DNA of 64,000 nt from Perilla frutescens (lineage: Eukaryota; Streptophyta; Magnoliopsida; Lamiales; Lamiaceae): contig BRKX01000006.1 of NCBI GenBank assembly GCA_026008535.1, positions 47,728,664 through 47,792,663 on the forward strand. The letters run 5' to 3'. The translations under genes and the position numbers were made by a program. The notes under the pieces were generated by a model. That model was not told the DNA's origin, did not search any database, and saw only the letters and a list, made by a program, of their open reading frames with translations. Shown one piece after another: positions 35,225 through 47,023 of this stretch. How positions within the stretch are numbered: the first letter of the stretch is position 1; the number at the start of each line of letters is the position of its first letter.

Positions 35225-36939
35225 TGATGCATAAGTAGATGATTTAGTCTGTCTTTTGCTAAGCTACTAAAAAGAAAGTTCTTCCCACCAATGAAAACAG
35301 CCTTTGCAGCCCTTTGAGCCTATGAAATGCCCTGGCAGATTTCTTGTTTGGGATGATAAAATATATAGCCAGGGCATTACAAAAACTTTGAAAAAGAAAA
35401 AAGGAGGTGAAGGCAGAATTGTTGGGGGGGGGATATTTGTGAAAAGGCCAGAAAAGATAGGGGTCATGGGGCATTGCGGAGGTCAAGTCTGGCGAAAGGG
35501 GCATTTTATGCCCGGTTATTCAAGCAAAATCCAAGCTAAAGATTCAGTCAGAGGCACATGAGACTTCTTTCAGCACTCATCCTATATTCGGGTGGCGGAA
35601 TGGGCATATCAGAGATAGATGAGGCTGACTGTAAGATGCCGTGCCCACTTTGCTCGTACAGACTTGACAACAATGGGGCTGGGCTAGGGCGAGTGCGAGA
35701 AACCCGGATTTAGTTGGAGGAGAGAGACGAGAAAGATAGCTACATTATCCGAAGAAGAGTTGGAGGTGGACTGGACTCTTAGAGGCGTGGCAACTAAAAG
35801 ATAAGCATAATCCCTAAAAAATAGGGATTTGATCGAGATAAGGCTTATCCAGACATATCAAGATGGGGCACGCCAGATCCGGAATCCAGTGAAGACCCCA
35901 GTTTGTTGGGGAGTCTCTGATTCGAAAATGTAACTATTTAATCTTCTTTTAATTCTGGAAACAAGAAGGCGAAGGGGCAGTCAGAAGCATTGCTACATTT
36001 TTACGTTCTTGCATTTTCATTTCCGTACGCTGCTTTGCAGCAAGAAACAATCCATTGGCCTTAAGCCTTTGGGACTTAAGATTATGTTTCAAACTCAACG
36101 TTTATGTTGAGTATTTTTGCGTATTAAATTCAGTAAGTTATCTTTACTATTATGTTCTTCATTTCTGCAAATTTAATTATGTCTAGCATGCTTGACTAGA
36201 CTTTTAATTTTGGTGTTTGAATAACGAAAATGGTTTGAATATAAATCTGGACTCGTGAGACCAGAATGGGCATAGTAATGCATGATAGGTTTCTGTTGAT
36301 TCTTGTTCCTTGTTCCACATGAGTGTCTATCTGAAATGCCCAATGTGGCTGATCATTCATTAGGCAAAGAGGGCATACCACTATTAATTGAATTGGCGAA
36401 TCGTGATTGTGTGTTGGTTCATATAGTAATAAGGGAATCAATAGGTTGTTGTGGGCACACGAGGAATCGGTAAACACAACAGATTTGGTTCGTCTAGGGC
36501 ACATTGCTGTCTGTTCACTTACATCTCTTTGGGGAACTAGGGGGTGGGTGACTGATTAGGAATTTAATTGACGAGGAATTGCTTTTAAGTCTATACTGAA
36601 ATGATGAATGAGGAGACGCAGAGAGGAATCCGGTCTCCATAACTAGATGATTTATCATGTATGAAAATCAGTGTGCCCATGATCGAGTTGATATATATTT
36701 AAACCAAATTCAAGTTCAAATGCCAGAACCTTTTGTTATTTGATATTTTTCTTTACTTGCCTTTGCAGAGTTAATTTCTAGTAGTGACAACAAACAAAAC
36801 CCCCCTTTTTATGATTGGTTACTTGAAGATAGAATCACAACAACTCTCTATGGGATCGACCCGTACTCATTAGCTGGCTACGCTCGCTGTGGGCACAGGA
36901 GTTAGAAATTTATTTTGAGCGTGAAACGACCGCGCGTCA
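35225..36939 (+). repeat. 3' LTR of the outer Athila element
   Basis: It ends CGCGCGTCA at 36939, next to TSD TCAAG. Homology with the 5' LTR runs from 35462 to the end. The start is uncertain: TGATGCATAAG at 35225 follows an Athila-like AAGCTTGGGAATTG tract, but the first ~235 bp differ from the 5' LTR's first ~95 bp. Differences in the shared part are modest by eye. Confidence 0.8.
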
Positions 36940-37007
36940 TCAAGCCATCTGCAAATCAACAATAAAGAGTAATTAAAGTAATTTAAAAAATAAATCATAT
37001 CCTGAGA

Positions 37008-37312
37008 ATATTGTCACAGAAGCACAAAATTCATGACAATATTATCATGGTTCAAGTGATTTCGTGACAATATTATTACAACACAAATTCATGAGAATAT
37101 TGTCATAAAATCTAGTATTTTCGTGACAATATTCGAGATAATATTGTCACGAAAAGCGAACAATTAGTGACAATATATTGTCATGAACGAATTAAATTCG
37201 TTATAATATTTTCAAGACAATATTGTTGTCATGGCACAACAAATTTGTGATAATATTGTTACAAAATCACCTGAACTGTAACAATATTATCACGAAAATG
37301 CTGAATATCTAA
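37008..37312. repeat. Array of degenerate palindromic GACAATATTGTC motifs
   Basis: About eleven copies of a palindromic core (GACAATATTGTC or one-base variants, often flanked by CGT/ACG) are irregularly spaced 15-35 bp apart, for example near 37011, 37034, 37064, 37122, 37139, 37168, 37218 and 37279. The array lies about 0.8 kb upstream of the aldo-keto reductase TATA box. No reading frame is present. Confidence 0.7.
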
Positions 37313-38080
37313 AAAATTATATGTTTTATGCTAATCGTCACAAAACATCCAAATTTATAAATTCATGTTAATCTACCACAAAATATCCAAATCTACAACC
37401 ATATATGCATATATATTCTATAAAAATTACACAAATAAAGATCTTAGAACTTCAATAACTATTAAGACAAATATTATGAAATTAACATAAATTATAGATA
37501 AATTACTTAAAATTTTAAAAGGACAATAAACCCAACAAAATTTGGACAAGTTTAAGGCGAGGAAAAAAAAACTCATCTTAAATTTCTTGGAGATATGTTG
37601 TTTCTCCGACAAAATTGCAAATGCATTTCAATTTTCTTCTCTTTAATTTGTTCAAATGCGTATGTTTTTTTTTTTTTTTTTAAACTTGGGTTGTAGATTT
37701 TAATGCAAGGAACTACAACCCAACTACCAAAATGTGCCACATTGGAAACAAATTTAATCTCCCAAATTTTTATTTTTTTAAAATAAATTTGCCACATATG
37801 CACTTGAAATAAATGAGAGAAAAAGGGATTGACATTCAAATGACACAAAAAAAAACATGTAACCACTTTTTGAATAGAAAAAAAAAATAGATTATGGAAC
37901 TTGGCCGTAAAAGAATTTAATTTGCTTAATTTGGGGGGTTAAAAAATAATAAAAAAATTTCAGTCGAAAAAAAAAGCTAATTACATAATCAGTCAAATTT
38001 CTTTCTTTTTGTATTCAACGAAAGGTACAACAATGGCGTCACGAGTGACGATCATCTTCCGATTCTTATCCCCATTCCTC
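37313..38080. other. Upstream region of the aldo-keto reductase gene
   Basis: AT-rich with poly-T (about 37664-37681) and poly-A tracts. The frames at 37427 and 37573 on - are low-complexity and not supported as genes. Confidence 0.45.
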
Positions 38081-38082
38081 CC

Positions 38083-38089
38083 TATAAAA
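38083..38089 (+). promoter_or_regulatory. TATA box of the aldo-keto reductase gene
   Basis: TATAAAA lies 103 bases before the ATG at 38192, in a CCCTATAAAATGG context. Transcription would start about 30 bases downstream, giving a 5' UTR of roughly 75 bases. Confidence 0.65.
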
Positions 38090-38191
38090 TGGTGATCCTG
38101 TCTTCTCATTTGTTATATCAGCAGCTCACACTCACTTCTCGATCAATTTTCTTTCAAATTCATTAATCTCGATCTAATTCCGCAAATTAAA

Positions 38192-39873
38192 ATGGGAGTG
38201 AATGTGCCGAGAATTAAGCTCGGCTCGCAGGGCCTTGAGGTGTCGAAACAAGGGCTAGGGTGCATGGGCATGTCGGCTTTCTACGGGCCGCCCAAGCCCG
38301 AGCCTGATATGATCAAACTCATCCACCACGCCATCAACTCCGGGGTCACCTTTCTCGATACCTCCGACATGTACGGTCCCCACACCAACGAAATCCTAAT
38401 CGGAAAGGTGCGCGTTTCTCATACGCTTTCCTTCGATCGAATTTGCTGGGTTTTTTTTTCTTTCCTTTCTCATGTTCTACTTTGGCTTGATTCAAAATTT
38501 TGGAGGTATTTTTTTCATTTTGCCATGTCTTGATCATTTCCTTAATTTTCAAAATTTTGATCGGATGAACGTATAAGAGGCATTATTGTGACTGTTCAAT
38601 TGACCACTTATACATATCGAACTTAAATTAGGTTTACAGATTATTCCGGTAAAATTAAGATTTAAGATAGAATGCTGCTTTCACTACAGTTAGTTAGGAG
38701 TTTGGTGTTGAATTGAGTGATGGATTTTGCAGGCATTGAAAGGAGGAATGAGGGAAAAAGTGGAACTTGCTTCCAAGTTCGGGATATTGCTTCAGGAAGG
38801 GAAGATGGAGGTACGAGGAGATCCAGCGTATGTGAGGTCAGCATGCGAGGCAAGCTTGAAGCGTCTTGATGTTGATTGCATTGATCTCTATTATGTTCAT
38901 CGGATTGACACTCGTGTGCCCATTGAAATCACAGTGAGTACTCTACATCTAGCATCTCTTCTTCAGGATATTATATATATATACCATTGATGATCAATTT
39001 GCTTCATTGTAATGCTGAATCTATAGATGGGGGAACTTAAGAAACTGGTTGAAGAAGGAAAAATCAAATACATTGGCCTCTCTGAAGCCTCTGCTTCAAC
39101 AATTAGAAGGGCTCATGCGGTTCATCCAATAACTGCTGTTCAACTTGAATGGTCATTGTGGTCCAGAGATGTGGAACAAGATTTGATTCCTACATGCAGG
39201 TAAGAAGAGACAAGTATTAATGTTTTTTCTTTGTATATGTGAGGTTCTGAAAAAAAGGTAATATATATTGAGATTTAGGCTTAATTGATTTTCAGAGAAC
39301 TTGGTATTGGAATTGTCCCATATAGTCCACTTGGACGTGGCTTCCTTTCAGTTGGTCCCAAGTTGCTAGAGAACATATCAGAGGGTGACTCGCGTAAGGT
39401 TGGTACATTAACATATCTAGATTTGGTCTCTTTCTTCTAGCTATTTGTTATATTTCTAGAAATGATGATCCTATGATCTTCCTCATTTACATTACATGCA
39501 TGCTAGCTAACAACATGTCTGTCGAATTTGGTAGGGCTTTTTTCCGAGGCTCCATGATGAGAATCTTGAAAACAACAGGATTGTATATGAGAAGATTAGT
39601 GAAATGGCTACAAGCAAAGGTTGCACCCCATCTCAATTGGCTTTGGCTTGGGTTCATCACCAAGGAGATGATGTGTCTCCTATACCGGGAACCACCAAGA
39701 TCGACAATTTCAATGACAATATCAGAGCCCTCTCGGTTGAGTTAAGTCCAGAAGAGATGGCTCAACTCTCTACTTTGGCTGACAATGTCAAGGGAGATAG
39801 GTATGCTTCCATGGTGAGCACATGGAAAAATGCAGACACGCCCCCTTTGGCTTCGTGGAGACCCGATGCCTAA
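38192..39873 (+). CDS. NADPH-dependent aldo-keto reductase (plant AKR family), five exons
   Basis: Exons 38192-38407, 38733-38933, 39027-39199, 39296-39398 and 39535-39873, all with GT/AG borders, give 343 residues, the usual length for the plant perakine-reductase/auxin-induced-protein-like AKR group. The fold is a cytosolic (beta/alpha)8 barrel that reduces carbonyls with NADPH. The catalytic tetrad is Asp56 and Tyr61 (FLDTSDMYG), Lys87 (ELASKFG) and His128 (YYVHRID). The NADPH-binding C-terminal segment is seen in PIPGTTKIDNFNDNI. The start is chosen because the family begins shortly before IKLGSQGLEVS. The frame is intact throughout. The substrate cannot be told from sequence. It is the only intact gene between the retroelement blocks. 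Confidence 0.94.
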
Positions 39874-40413
39874 TTTTCATGCTTGAAGATCGCCTACCCA
39901 TTCTAGACCGTGTCTTCAATAATGCCTGTAGTACTACATGAAAATATATTTTGATTTCTTCTTCTTTATTATAAAATGCTTTTTTTTTTATGAGAGAATA
40001 TATGCTTGCATGTATAAGTTATGTATATTGCAGTATTGAGCTTCAGTTATTATATGGTTCTTCATTACAATACTCGTGGTGTAGACTAATGAAATGGTTC
40101 TTCTGATGTAGCATATGATATCTTGTTTTATTGTTTAGAAAATGAAACTGATTGTGATTATGGGAATGCATTCCGAGAAGGCAGCAAGTGTGCTTGGGGG
40201 CGTTACTCCTGTGTTTTTTTATTTTGATTTTAATTTCTTGCAACTTCAACTTTTCTAATTTAAATTTGAAAACATACAAATGTTAACAGTTATTACAAAA
40301 TAATAGTTGCTAAAACTGAATATGAAAAAAAATAAAAACAACTTAGAATAATAGATCAAAGCAGTGAGTTGAGTCGCCTCTTCTGGAGTTAATTTCACTG
40401 AGAGTAGTGCTCC
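39874..40413. other. 3' flank of the aldo-keto reductase gene
   Basis: AT-rich 3' UTR-like sequence with AATAAT-type signals but no single convincing polyadenylation motif. The frame at 40043-40279 on - is low-complexity. No other gene is supported. Confidence 0.45.
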
Positions 40414-40607
40414 AATGTTTATTTTAGGGGTAGATTCACGCTTAACGTTTTTTTTTTTAAAGCAAATATCATCCTAACATTTTCCAAAAGGTGCAACTTC
40501 CCTCTCCCAACCCCAAAATAGCATTTTTTTTGTGTAAAATACATTTTTATTCATTATTCTTTTCATTATTAAAAAATTATAACCTCTCTTTAATTATAAA
40601 CATAAAA

Positions 40608-40659
<52 letters not shown>

Positions 40660-40802
40660 GATTTTGAGTTTATATTTTGTCAATGAAATTTATTTAAAAA
40701 ATGTATGAAATTAAAAATACATATAACAAAAAAGTAATGAGAAATAAAATTAATTAATATAAAATTTTATTTCCATGCCGATATATGCATGTAACAAAAA
40801 TA

Positions 40803-40834
<32 letters not shown>

Positions 40835-41037
40835 ATATAAATTAAATTCGAAATTTCATTTCCATGCCTATTTTAATAAGCATTATTTTTTGCATAGAAA
40901 TTTTCATGTATGATGTATGCATGTGAAAATAAAGTATATATACATATGTATATATATATATATGTGTGTGCGCGCGCGCGCTGGTATTTGCTCCGAGAAA
41001 AATGTTAAGGGTGAATCCACCCTTCAAGATAAACATT
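40414..41037. mobile_element. MITE-like element with imperfect ~40-bp terminal inverted repeats
   Basis: The left end AATGTTTATTTTAGGGG (then TAGATTCACGCTTAAC) is inverted at the right end (GTTAAGGGTGAATCCACC to GATAAACATT at 41037). The 624-bp interior is non-coding, with an (ATT)n microsatellite (about 40608-40659) and TA/GT/GC dinucleotide runs (about 40945-40981). No convincing target duplication was found, so the superfamily is unassigned. Confidence 0.55.
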
Positions 41038-41186
41038 AGGGATTTTTTGCACATTTTCACAATATTCTAATTTGATTGATTTTGGAAAGAATTAATAACA
41101 CACTTCAGTCGAAAAATGCTAAATCTGAAATCAGTAAATTATAATTCATGTGCCAACTGCCAAGATCTAAAGATGAACTGTGAAGA

Positions 41187-42909
41187 TGTAGTGTCCCGGT
41201 CCCGAAAGACCGTGGAAATAGACGCGACGGGGGTTGAAATTAAGAAGCGGGAAAGAAAGGGGTAACCTGATTAACAAAATCTCAACAGAAGACTCAGAAT
41301 AATCAAACATGTTGTATAATAATATATACATATTCATAACACCAAGATCAGAGCTTTTAGTGTTTAACAAAAGGATATTACAAGTGCGGAGACTTAATTA
41401 TCAACAGAATACTTAACAAAAAGAGACAATGGGAAAATACGTAAACAACAAAAGCCCATTTCTCAGCATCGTCACATCCACGCGCCAGCCTACTAACCTG
41501 AAAAATATTTGAAAATATTTAGGCTAAGTACTAGTGCACTCAGTGGGCAAGTTTTTACAATTCAAGTTATGCAAATCATTTTGTTAAAGTAATCTATCTG
41601 TGTTCATGCAGGTAGTGAAGCTTAGAAGGTTTTAAAATTGAAAACAACCTAAGTTCACCAAAACATTTTATTGTGAAGCGATTTAGAGTATAACCAGTCA
41701 TCGCCCGCAACCCGTACTACATCACCAACGCGTAAAGTTGAGTATGGCCATAGTATATCCAATGAGTATAACCAATAAGTGTTTCATTTTAGTCTCACCG
41801 ACAAGGAGTAGGGCATGACAAATAATGCATGCGTACTGTAGCTACTCACATTGACACAGCGCTGGTATATGAGACTCCGACAACATACAGTAGCTCGTAA
41901 ATATTTAACACAGATAGTCACTGCAATTTTAGCAAAGCAGAGCTTAATAACTCGAAAGATATAATTTAACACGAATAATGTTTTGTTGATGAATATGCAT
42001 GACAAGTTTAGTCTACAAAGTTGGATACTTATTTGATAATACAGGCCTATTATTCTAAAAATTTGTAAACTTGATATATTTACTTATGCTCGATAACTAG
42101 TTAATTAAACAAATTTCGTATTATAATTTAGATTAATATCATGCAGAGGATGAATCTTAATATTAGAACTATAGTTCTTATATATATTTTTCTCGTTAAT
42201 TTCTTAAAAAAAACTCGTGAAACATATATAGCTAATCGATTATGCCAAATAAATAATTAAGAGAAATCTAACCTCAATAATATAATAGTTGTTGAAAATC
42301 TTAAGAATGTCAAGTGCTGAAATTAGATATAGACAAGACGCATTTTAACAAATTTAGAAAATGATTGATCTTCATCCCTAGCTAGCTACTCTACTTGTTT
42401 ATATTTTAATAACATAAATTTCCACTTAGCTATATCACATCTAGAAACTCCTATTTTTTGACACATCATTCTAGAAATCCCCTCTCCATGACACGTATAG
42501 TGGGAGGAAAAACTTGTAATAATTCCAATTCATGCATTTATCTATATATATATATATATAAATGATAATTTTTTTATTGTTATATAAATAAATACTATTT
42601 TATTCATAATTGTATGTGTTTATTTGTGTGAAATATAAATATACTATGAATCAAATTAATTAATCAAACTAACTTCATATTCAGGATTCCAAATAAAAAT
42701 ACGAAAATGTCTCGGGTATCATCTTACCCACTAAATGACATACTTCACCTAGAAAGGAATCTACAACAATCCATTTTCTTTCCTAACTTATCCTTAAGAT
42801 TAGCATATACTATTCTTTTATATTGAAAATGTTTGGATATTACACTTATTATAACTGTTAGATTTATATTCCTACTTAAATTTAGATAATAAATTTTTAG
42901 GGTATTACA
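41187..42909 (-). repeat. Terminal 3' LTR of complex 2
   Basis: Full-length 1723-bp LTR on -, TGTAATACC...GGGACACTACA. Its U3 (42909 to about 42235) matches 56039-56745, and its U5 side (41187 to about 41970) matches 54200-54999. The polypurine tract lies just upstream on - (42910-42925). Confidence 0.85.
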
Positions 42910-42911
42910 CT

Positions 42912-43660
42912 CCTCCCCCCTTAAAAGAATTTCATCCCGAAATTCACGTTCCTAAGAACAACTCATGATATTGTTGTCTCATCTTGTTTTCAAGTTCCCA
43001 CGTTGCTTCTGCTCAATCATGATGATTCCATTGCACCAGCACCAATGGCATTTGCTTGTTTCTTAAGACTTGAAATTTTCTATCAAGAATCTCGTGGGGG
43101 TTTTCTTTGTATGTCATGTCTGAACGTAGAACTAATTTACTTTCTTTGATAACGTGTTCTGGGTCAAATACGTATTTCCTGAGCATGGATGTGATACACA
43201 TCATGAACTTGTAATAGGTTTGACGGTAGGGCTAATCTGTTTGCAACATCACCAATTTATTTTGAGGATTTCAAATAGTCCAATATATCTTGGTTTTAAT
43301 TTTCTTCTCTAGCCAAATCTCACAGCACCCCGTGCTGGAAATACCTTTAAGAAAATCTTTTTACCAACTTGGAATTTTAGGTCTGTTCTACGCTTATCGG
43401 CATATGCGTTCTGTCTGTCTTGTGCTTCTTTCATTCTTACTCGAATTTGGTCGATCATCTTGTCAGTGGTTTGCACGATTTTTGGACCCAAAATCTTTTT
43501 TTTTCCCAACTTCATCCCAGTACAAGGCGATCTGCATTTGCGATCATATAAGGCTTTATATGGTGCCATTTTTATAATTGATTTGTAGCTGTTGTTATAT
43601 GCAAACTCCACCAAGGGTAAAACATCTTCCCAACTTGTGTTTCCATCCAACACAACTCGA
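42912..43660 (-). pseudogene. Chromovirus integrase C-terminus and chromodomain, left copy
   Basis: On -, WEDVLPLVEFAYNNSYKS, CRSPCTGMKLGKK and DLKFQVGKKIFLKVFP (43653-43309) are the end of a Tekay-type integrase. A frame change follows, then a chromodomain-like VLRNKQMPLVLVQWNHHD (43204-43013). A TGA stop follows HHD, after which the frame continues AEATWELENKMRQQ before the polypurine tract. The right copy at 55296-56025 shares the same TGA. Confidence 0.88.
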
Positions 43661-44330
43661 TAATAGATTCTTACGATACTATTCTATTAACTTGAAAAAA
43701 ACCGATGAAAAAAAGAAAAAAGAAAATAAAAATAAAAATAAAGAATATGGAACGACTTAAAATAGGGCAGGAACTTTCAAAAAATCATAGAAAATTCAAT
43801 TCAAATCTGATCAAGACACGGTCAGTGGCCATAAGTTCTCCACAATAAGACCTATAATCGGTCAGAAGGAGTCGGAGATAAATTCCGATCATCCTGGCCT
43901 GAAATCGGCTAGAAAAACAACTATTACTGCACACCGAACAGATTGATCAATAAGAAGTTTGGAGCTCGATCGAGGTTGCATTTGAAGGATTCTCGATCTA
44001 AAGTACAATTTTTCATAGTATGAAAAATGAGAATTTTAATGAAATAAACCGTTCAAGAATATAATGACTACATAAACTGGAAATGATCAAGGAATATAAC
44101 ATCTTCAATCTAGATGAAATATGCTAGAAAAGAGTGCGGTTTTGGGAAACATCACAGCTCGAATTCAGAGGATCAAACGATATCTGATCTTATATCGGGC
44201 ATAAGGGACTGGAAGGCTACATGGAAAAGTTGCTATATACTAAAAATCAAGTCCAAACAATGGAGGAAACGACGGAAAACAACCTCTGAAGTTGCGCTCG
44301 TAACACAAGGATTTTTCTAGTAGATTTTGA
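43661..44330. other. Divergent LTR-like segment without clear mirror
   Basis: 43661-43800 mirrors 55190-55290. The rest shows only faint similarity, on -, to 53054-54190 (for example around CTCGATCGAG). It may be diverged LTR sequence. No gene is supported; the frame at 44114-44320 has no recognisable features. Confidence 0.45.
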
Positions 44331-44888
44331 CAAGTCAATTCGTGATCTATGCGTTGACACCTTCAAAATGACTATATCAGAATTGAAATAGGAAACTAGA
44401 GTCGTACATTCTCTGGAAGCTGCTCGGCGTTTCAATTTTAAAAATGAATGAAAAATGAAACCTTAAGCTCCTATTTATATAGGAAAAATAAATAGGATAA
44501 TAATGAATAAAAGAAAGAGGATAATGATGGAAAAAGAATAGGATAATTACGAATAAGAAAATCTTTTAAAAAAGAAATTGTATAATGACGGATGTGCCTT
44601 TTTCTATTAAATTTATTATTTTTCAACTTAAAGTTATGCCAAGAGTTCATTTGAACTCGAAATAGAAAAATTCAAAGTTTGGCACGATACTCGAAACTTT
44701 TTCAATCAACTCGAGAAAAATATTATAACATATTTTTTAAGTAATTTTTTGACCAAATTAAATATAACAGATTTCTATGGCCGCGATTTTTCTTTATTTG
44801 AATCATTTAAGGGCTCAACTTATTTTCTAAATTACCAGAGGGTAACATAATTTGAATTAAACCTTCTAAAATATTTCGGGGTATTACA
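44331..44888 (-). repeat. Second-type LTR, 5' part, left arm
   Basis: It starts TGTAATACCCC at 44888 on -, preceded by an AAGGGGGG polypurine tract, and mirrors 52505-53053. It differs from the terminal LTR beyond the first dozen bases, so two related LTR types are present in the complex. Confidence 0.75.
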
Positions 44889-46451
44889 TTCTACCCCCCT
44901 TAAATAAATTTCATCCCAAAATTTTCATATCTTGAGAAGACGTATCAAAGTACATTCTCAGGGTTCAAAACTCCAATTTTTGTACTTGCTGCCTAGAATT
45001 GATAAGAGTCTCCTATTCTTTAGGTTGATTCTCAACTTTTAGCCCTCTTTCCGCTTTCTTCTTGGTTAAATACTTCTTTGAAGAGTCTATACTCGCTCTT
45101 CTTTTCCACGCTGATTTATCTTTCAGAAAGCCTAAACGTTCGCCACCTTTCTCTATCCTTTATGAGAGCTATCACGATACATCGACTTCAAATAGTCTCC
45201 CCATGATTCGAATGAGCATGCCCTTGGACGGTTGGATTACAAATTCTATCAGGTTCGAAGTGTGTTTTATCTCCTTCCTTAAAATCTTGAGATTCGAGGT
45301 TTACGTCTTCTTGAACCGTGTTTGAATCATATTTCCGATGCAACTTAGTCTTATTTTTGTCATTATACTCATCTCTTTTCTTTAAAATGGTAGTCCGATT
45401 GTCTGGCTCTCACTTGTGACCACCTTCGCTTGCATGCATAATAAGAAACACACGTCTAGATTTTAACTGTAAGCTCGAAACTTGCTTGTTGACATCCATT
45501 GATCATCTTTAAACGTTACGAACTGGGAAATTACTTTAGAAATGTACTTTTGACTTTGGAAAATACTAACTGGTACTGCTTTGATTCCATTCGTCATTAT
45601 GGAATACTATCATTCGCTCTCCTAACAATATACTTAAATGAATACTTCTATAAGCTCTCTTCTATTTGAGGTTCCACACTCGAGTTCTATAAGTGGAAGT
45701 TAAAAGAAACAAATGCCTCAGAGTGAGGACTTTATCTGATCAACAAAAGCTGGAAGAGAGGTAACACTAGGTTATTTATACCAAAAATACTACATTTTTA
45801 GATGATTTATAACTCGAAGGGTTCTCACATTTTACAAAGATATATGAGAATAACAAAAGAAAATCAACGCTTAAGAGCTAAGATTCGTGCTGAAATATTT
45901 TCATAAAGGCGTCAGCATAGACTAATAAGGAAATGCCATTGCTGATTCTTGATGATCAAAGAATTATCATCTAAAAGATTTTAAATTATCCAAGAGGATA
46001 AAATCAACGAATCCCAAATGGTATAAATGGAGAATTTCAAATGATATGAAGTTGTTGAAGGGAAATTGATTCAATTAACAAGAGAATAAATCGATTTCAA
46101 AAGAGAATGAATAAATCGATTCTATTGACACGAGAACGAATAAATAGACTCATCAAAACTTCCTATCATAATGAAACTTTCAATCTATCGAACACTAGGT
46201 CAATCTTCTTCGGGTTCTCCTTCCTTCTTTCTTGAGCTTCACGCACCTTGTTGTTGTTTTTTTACGAGGTTGCTACGATAAAGCACGAGTCAGCTAGACT
46301 TTGCACCGACTAGAAAAGTGACGTCTTGGGAATCACTTTCTACCCATTGGAAGGATACGAAAGAACAACTTGATCTATAATACCTCTTAGACTCAAAATA
46401 GTTTGACTTAACTTCTCCTGGAAGCTGAGTAGAACACCGGCAAACATATCT

Positions 46452-46976
46452 TACCTCTACATCCCCAAAATTTCTCCCCACAAACTTCCGTCCCCAGAAT
46501 CACACATACATTCTCCAACCAAAACCAAAAATAAAAAATCCAACTAATCCTAAGAAATTTCAGATTATGAGCAAGAAGTAGAAGCTCCAGAAGCAAAAGA
46601 GTTGGGAGAGGAGTATTTAATTGAAATATCAGTTGAAGAGAGCCCTGATGATGAAAGCTTACCTTCAATTGCTCATATGGATCTACTTTTGTCTGCTTCA
46701 GCTTCGTCAGGGGATGAATCGGAGGATGATCTTTGCCAATTTGGATGAGTGGGTAGGGTTAGGGGTTAGGGATGGGTCAGGTTATGAGTCGAATAAAAAA
46801 AAAGATCAAAACGACGTCGTTTTGGGTCCAGTTAACGGAGCCCGTTAGGGCTCCGTCACGCGGTGGCCCAATTGAGCCAATTTTAACACAGTAGTAGCCC
46901 AATTGAGCCTAAAAAAGTTGTAGTGACCTAATTGAGCCCCCCAAATAAGTTTAGTGGCCAATTTGGGCCTTATCCC
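46452..46976 (+). mobile_element. 525-bp insert with a captured exon, left copy
   Basis: Mirror image of 50415-50939 and the same length. It is absent from the third Q copy, whose uninterrupted sequence TTAATTTAAAGATATG (about 48275-48291) gives the empty site. It contains a 3' intron end, a terminal-exon-like frame (46564-46748) and a tail. The tail has a GTTAACGGAGCC/GGCTCCGT hairpin, an AAACGACGTCGTTT palindrome and spaced CCCAATTGAGCC repeats, then ends AAGGCCC-type sequence. No clear TIR or TSD was seen. Confidence 0.7.
46564..46748 (+). pseudogene. Captured host-gene terminal exon (acidic C-terminus), left copy
   Basis: A pyrimidine/A-rich intron-like 112 bp ends AATTTCAG at 46563. The exon continues with 2 bases, then 60 codons rich in Glu/Asp/Ser to a TGA (46746-46748). 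It includes EVEAPEAKELGEEYLIEI and SIAHMDLLLSASASSGDE and ends EDDLCQFG. Codon structure is intact in both copies, and the right copy differs by Ser-to-Phe at the third Ser-rich position. It looks like the last exon of a cellular protein, but I do not recognise the family, and it has no start codon or promoter here. Confidence 0.5.
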
Positions 46977-47023
46977 TTAAATTAATTTGGCTGCAATCGT
47001 GACGACCATCTTTACCCCCATTC

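Larger units (their letters stand above)
11332..36939 (+). mobile_element. Outer Athila-type Ty3/Gypsy retrotransposon, interrupted by a nested element
   Basis: It has the order LTR, PBS, gag, protease, RT, RNase H, [nested element 17127-31191], integrase, extra ORF, LTR. Flanking 5-mers CCAAG (11327-11331) and TCAAG (36940-36944) differ by one base and look like an aged target duplication. Without the insert the element is about 11.5 kb, a usual Athila length. Stops and frameshifts in every ORF make it non-autonomous today. Confidence 0.9.
44889..47023 (-). repeat. Module Q, left copy (with 525-bp insert)
   Basis: Reverse complement of 50368-52491. The frame at 45062-45325 recurs inverted at 52068-52331, and those at 46290-46481 and 46621-46848 recur at 50910-51101 and 50543-50770. 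They share no recognised protein family, so this reflects the repeat, not genes. Confidence 0.85.

Noticed and set aside
38399..38533. Read-through of the first aldo-keto reductase exon as a shorter 113-residue protein
   Set aside because: The sequence after 38407 is a T-rich intron with a GT donor. The spliced five-exon model restores the full family length and all catalytic residues.
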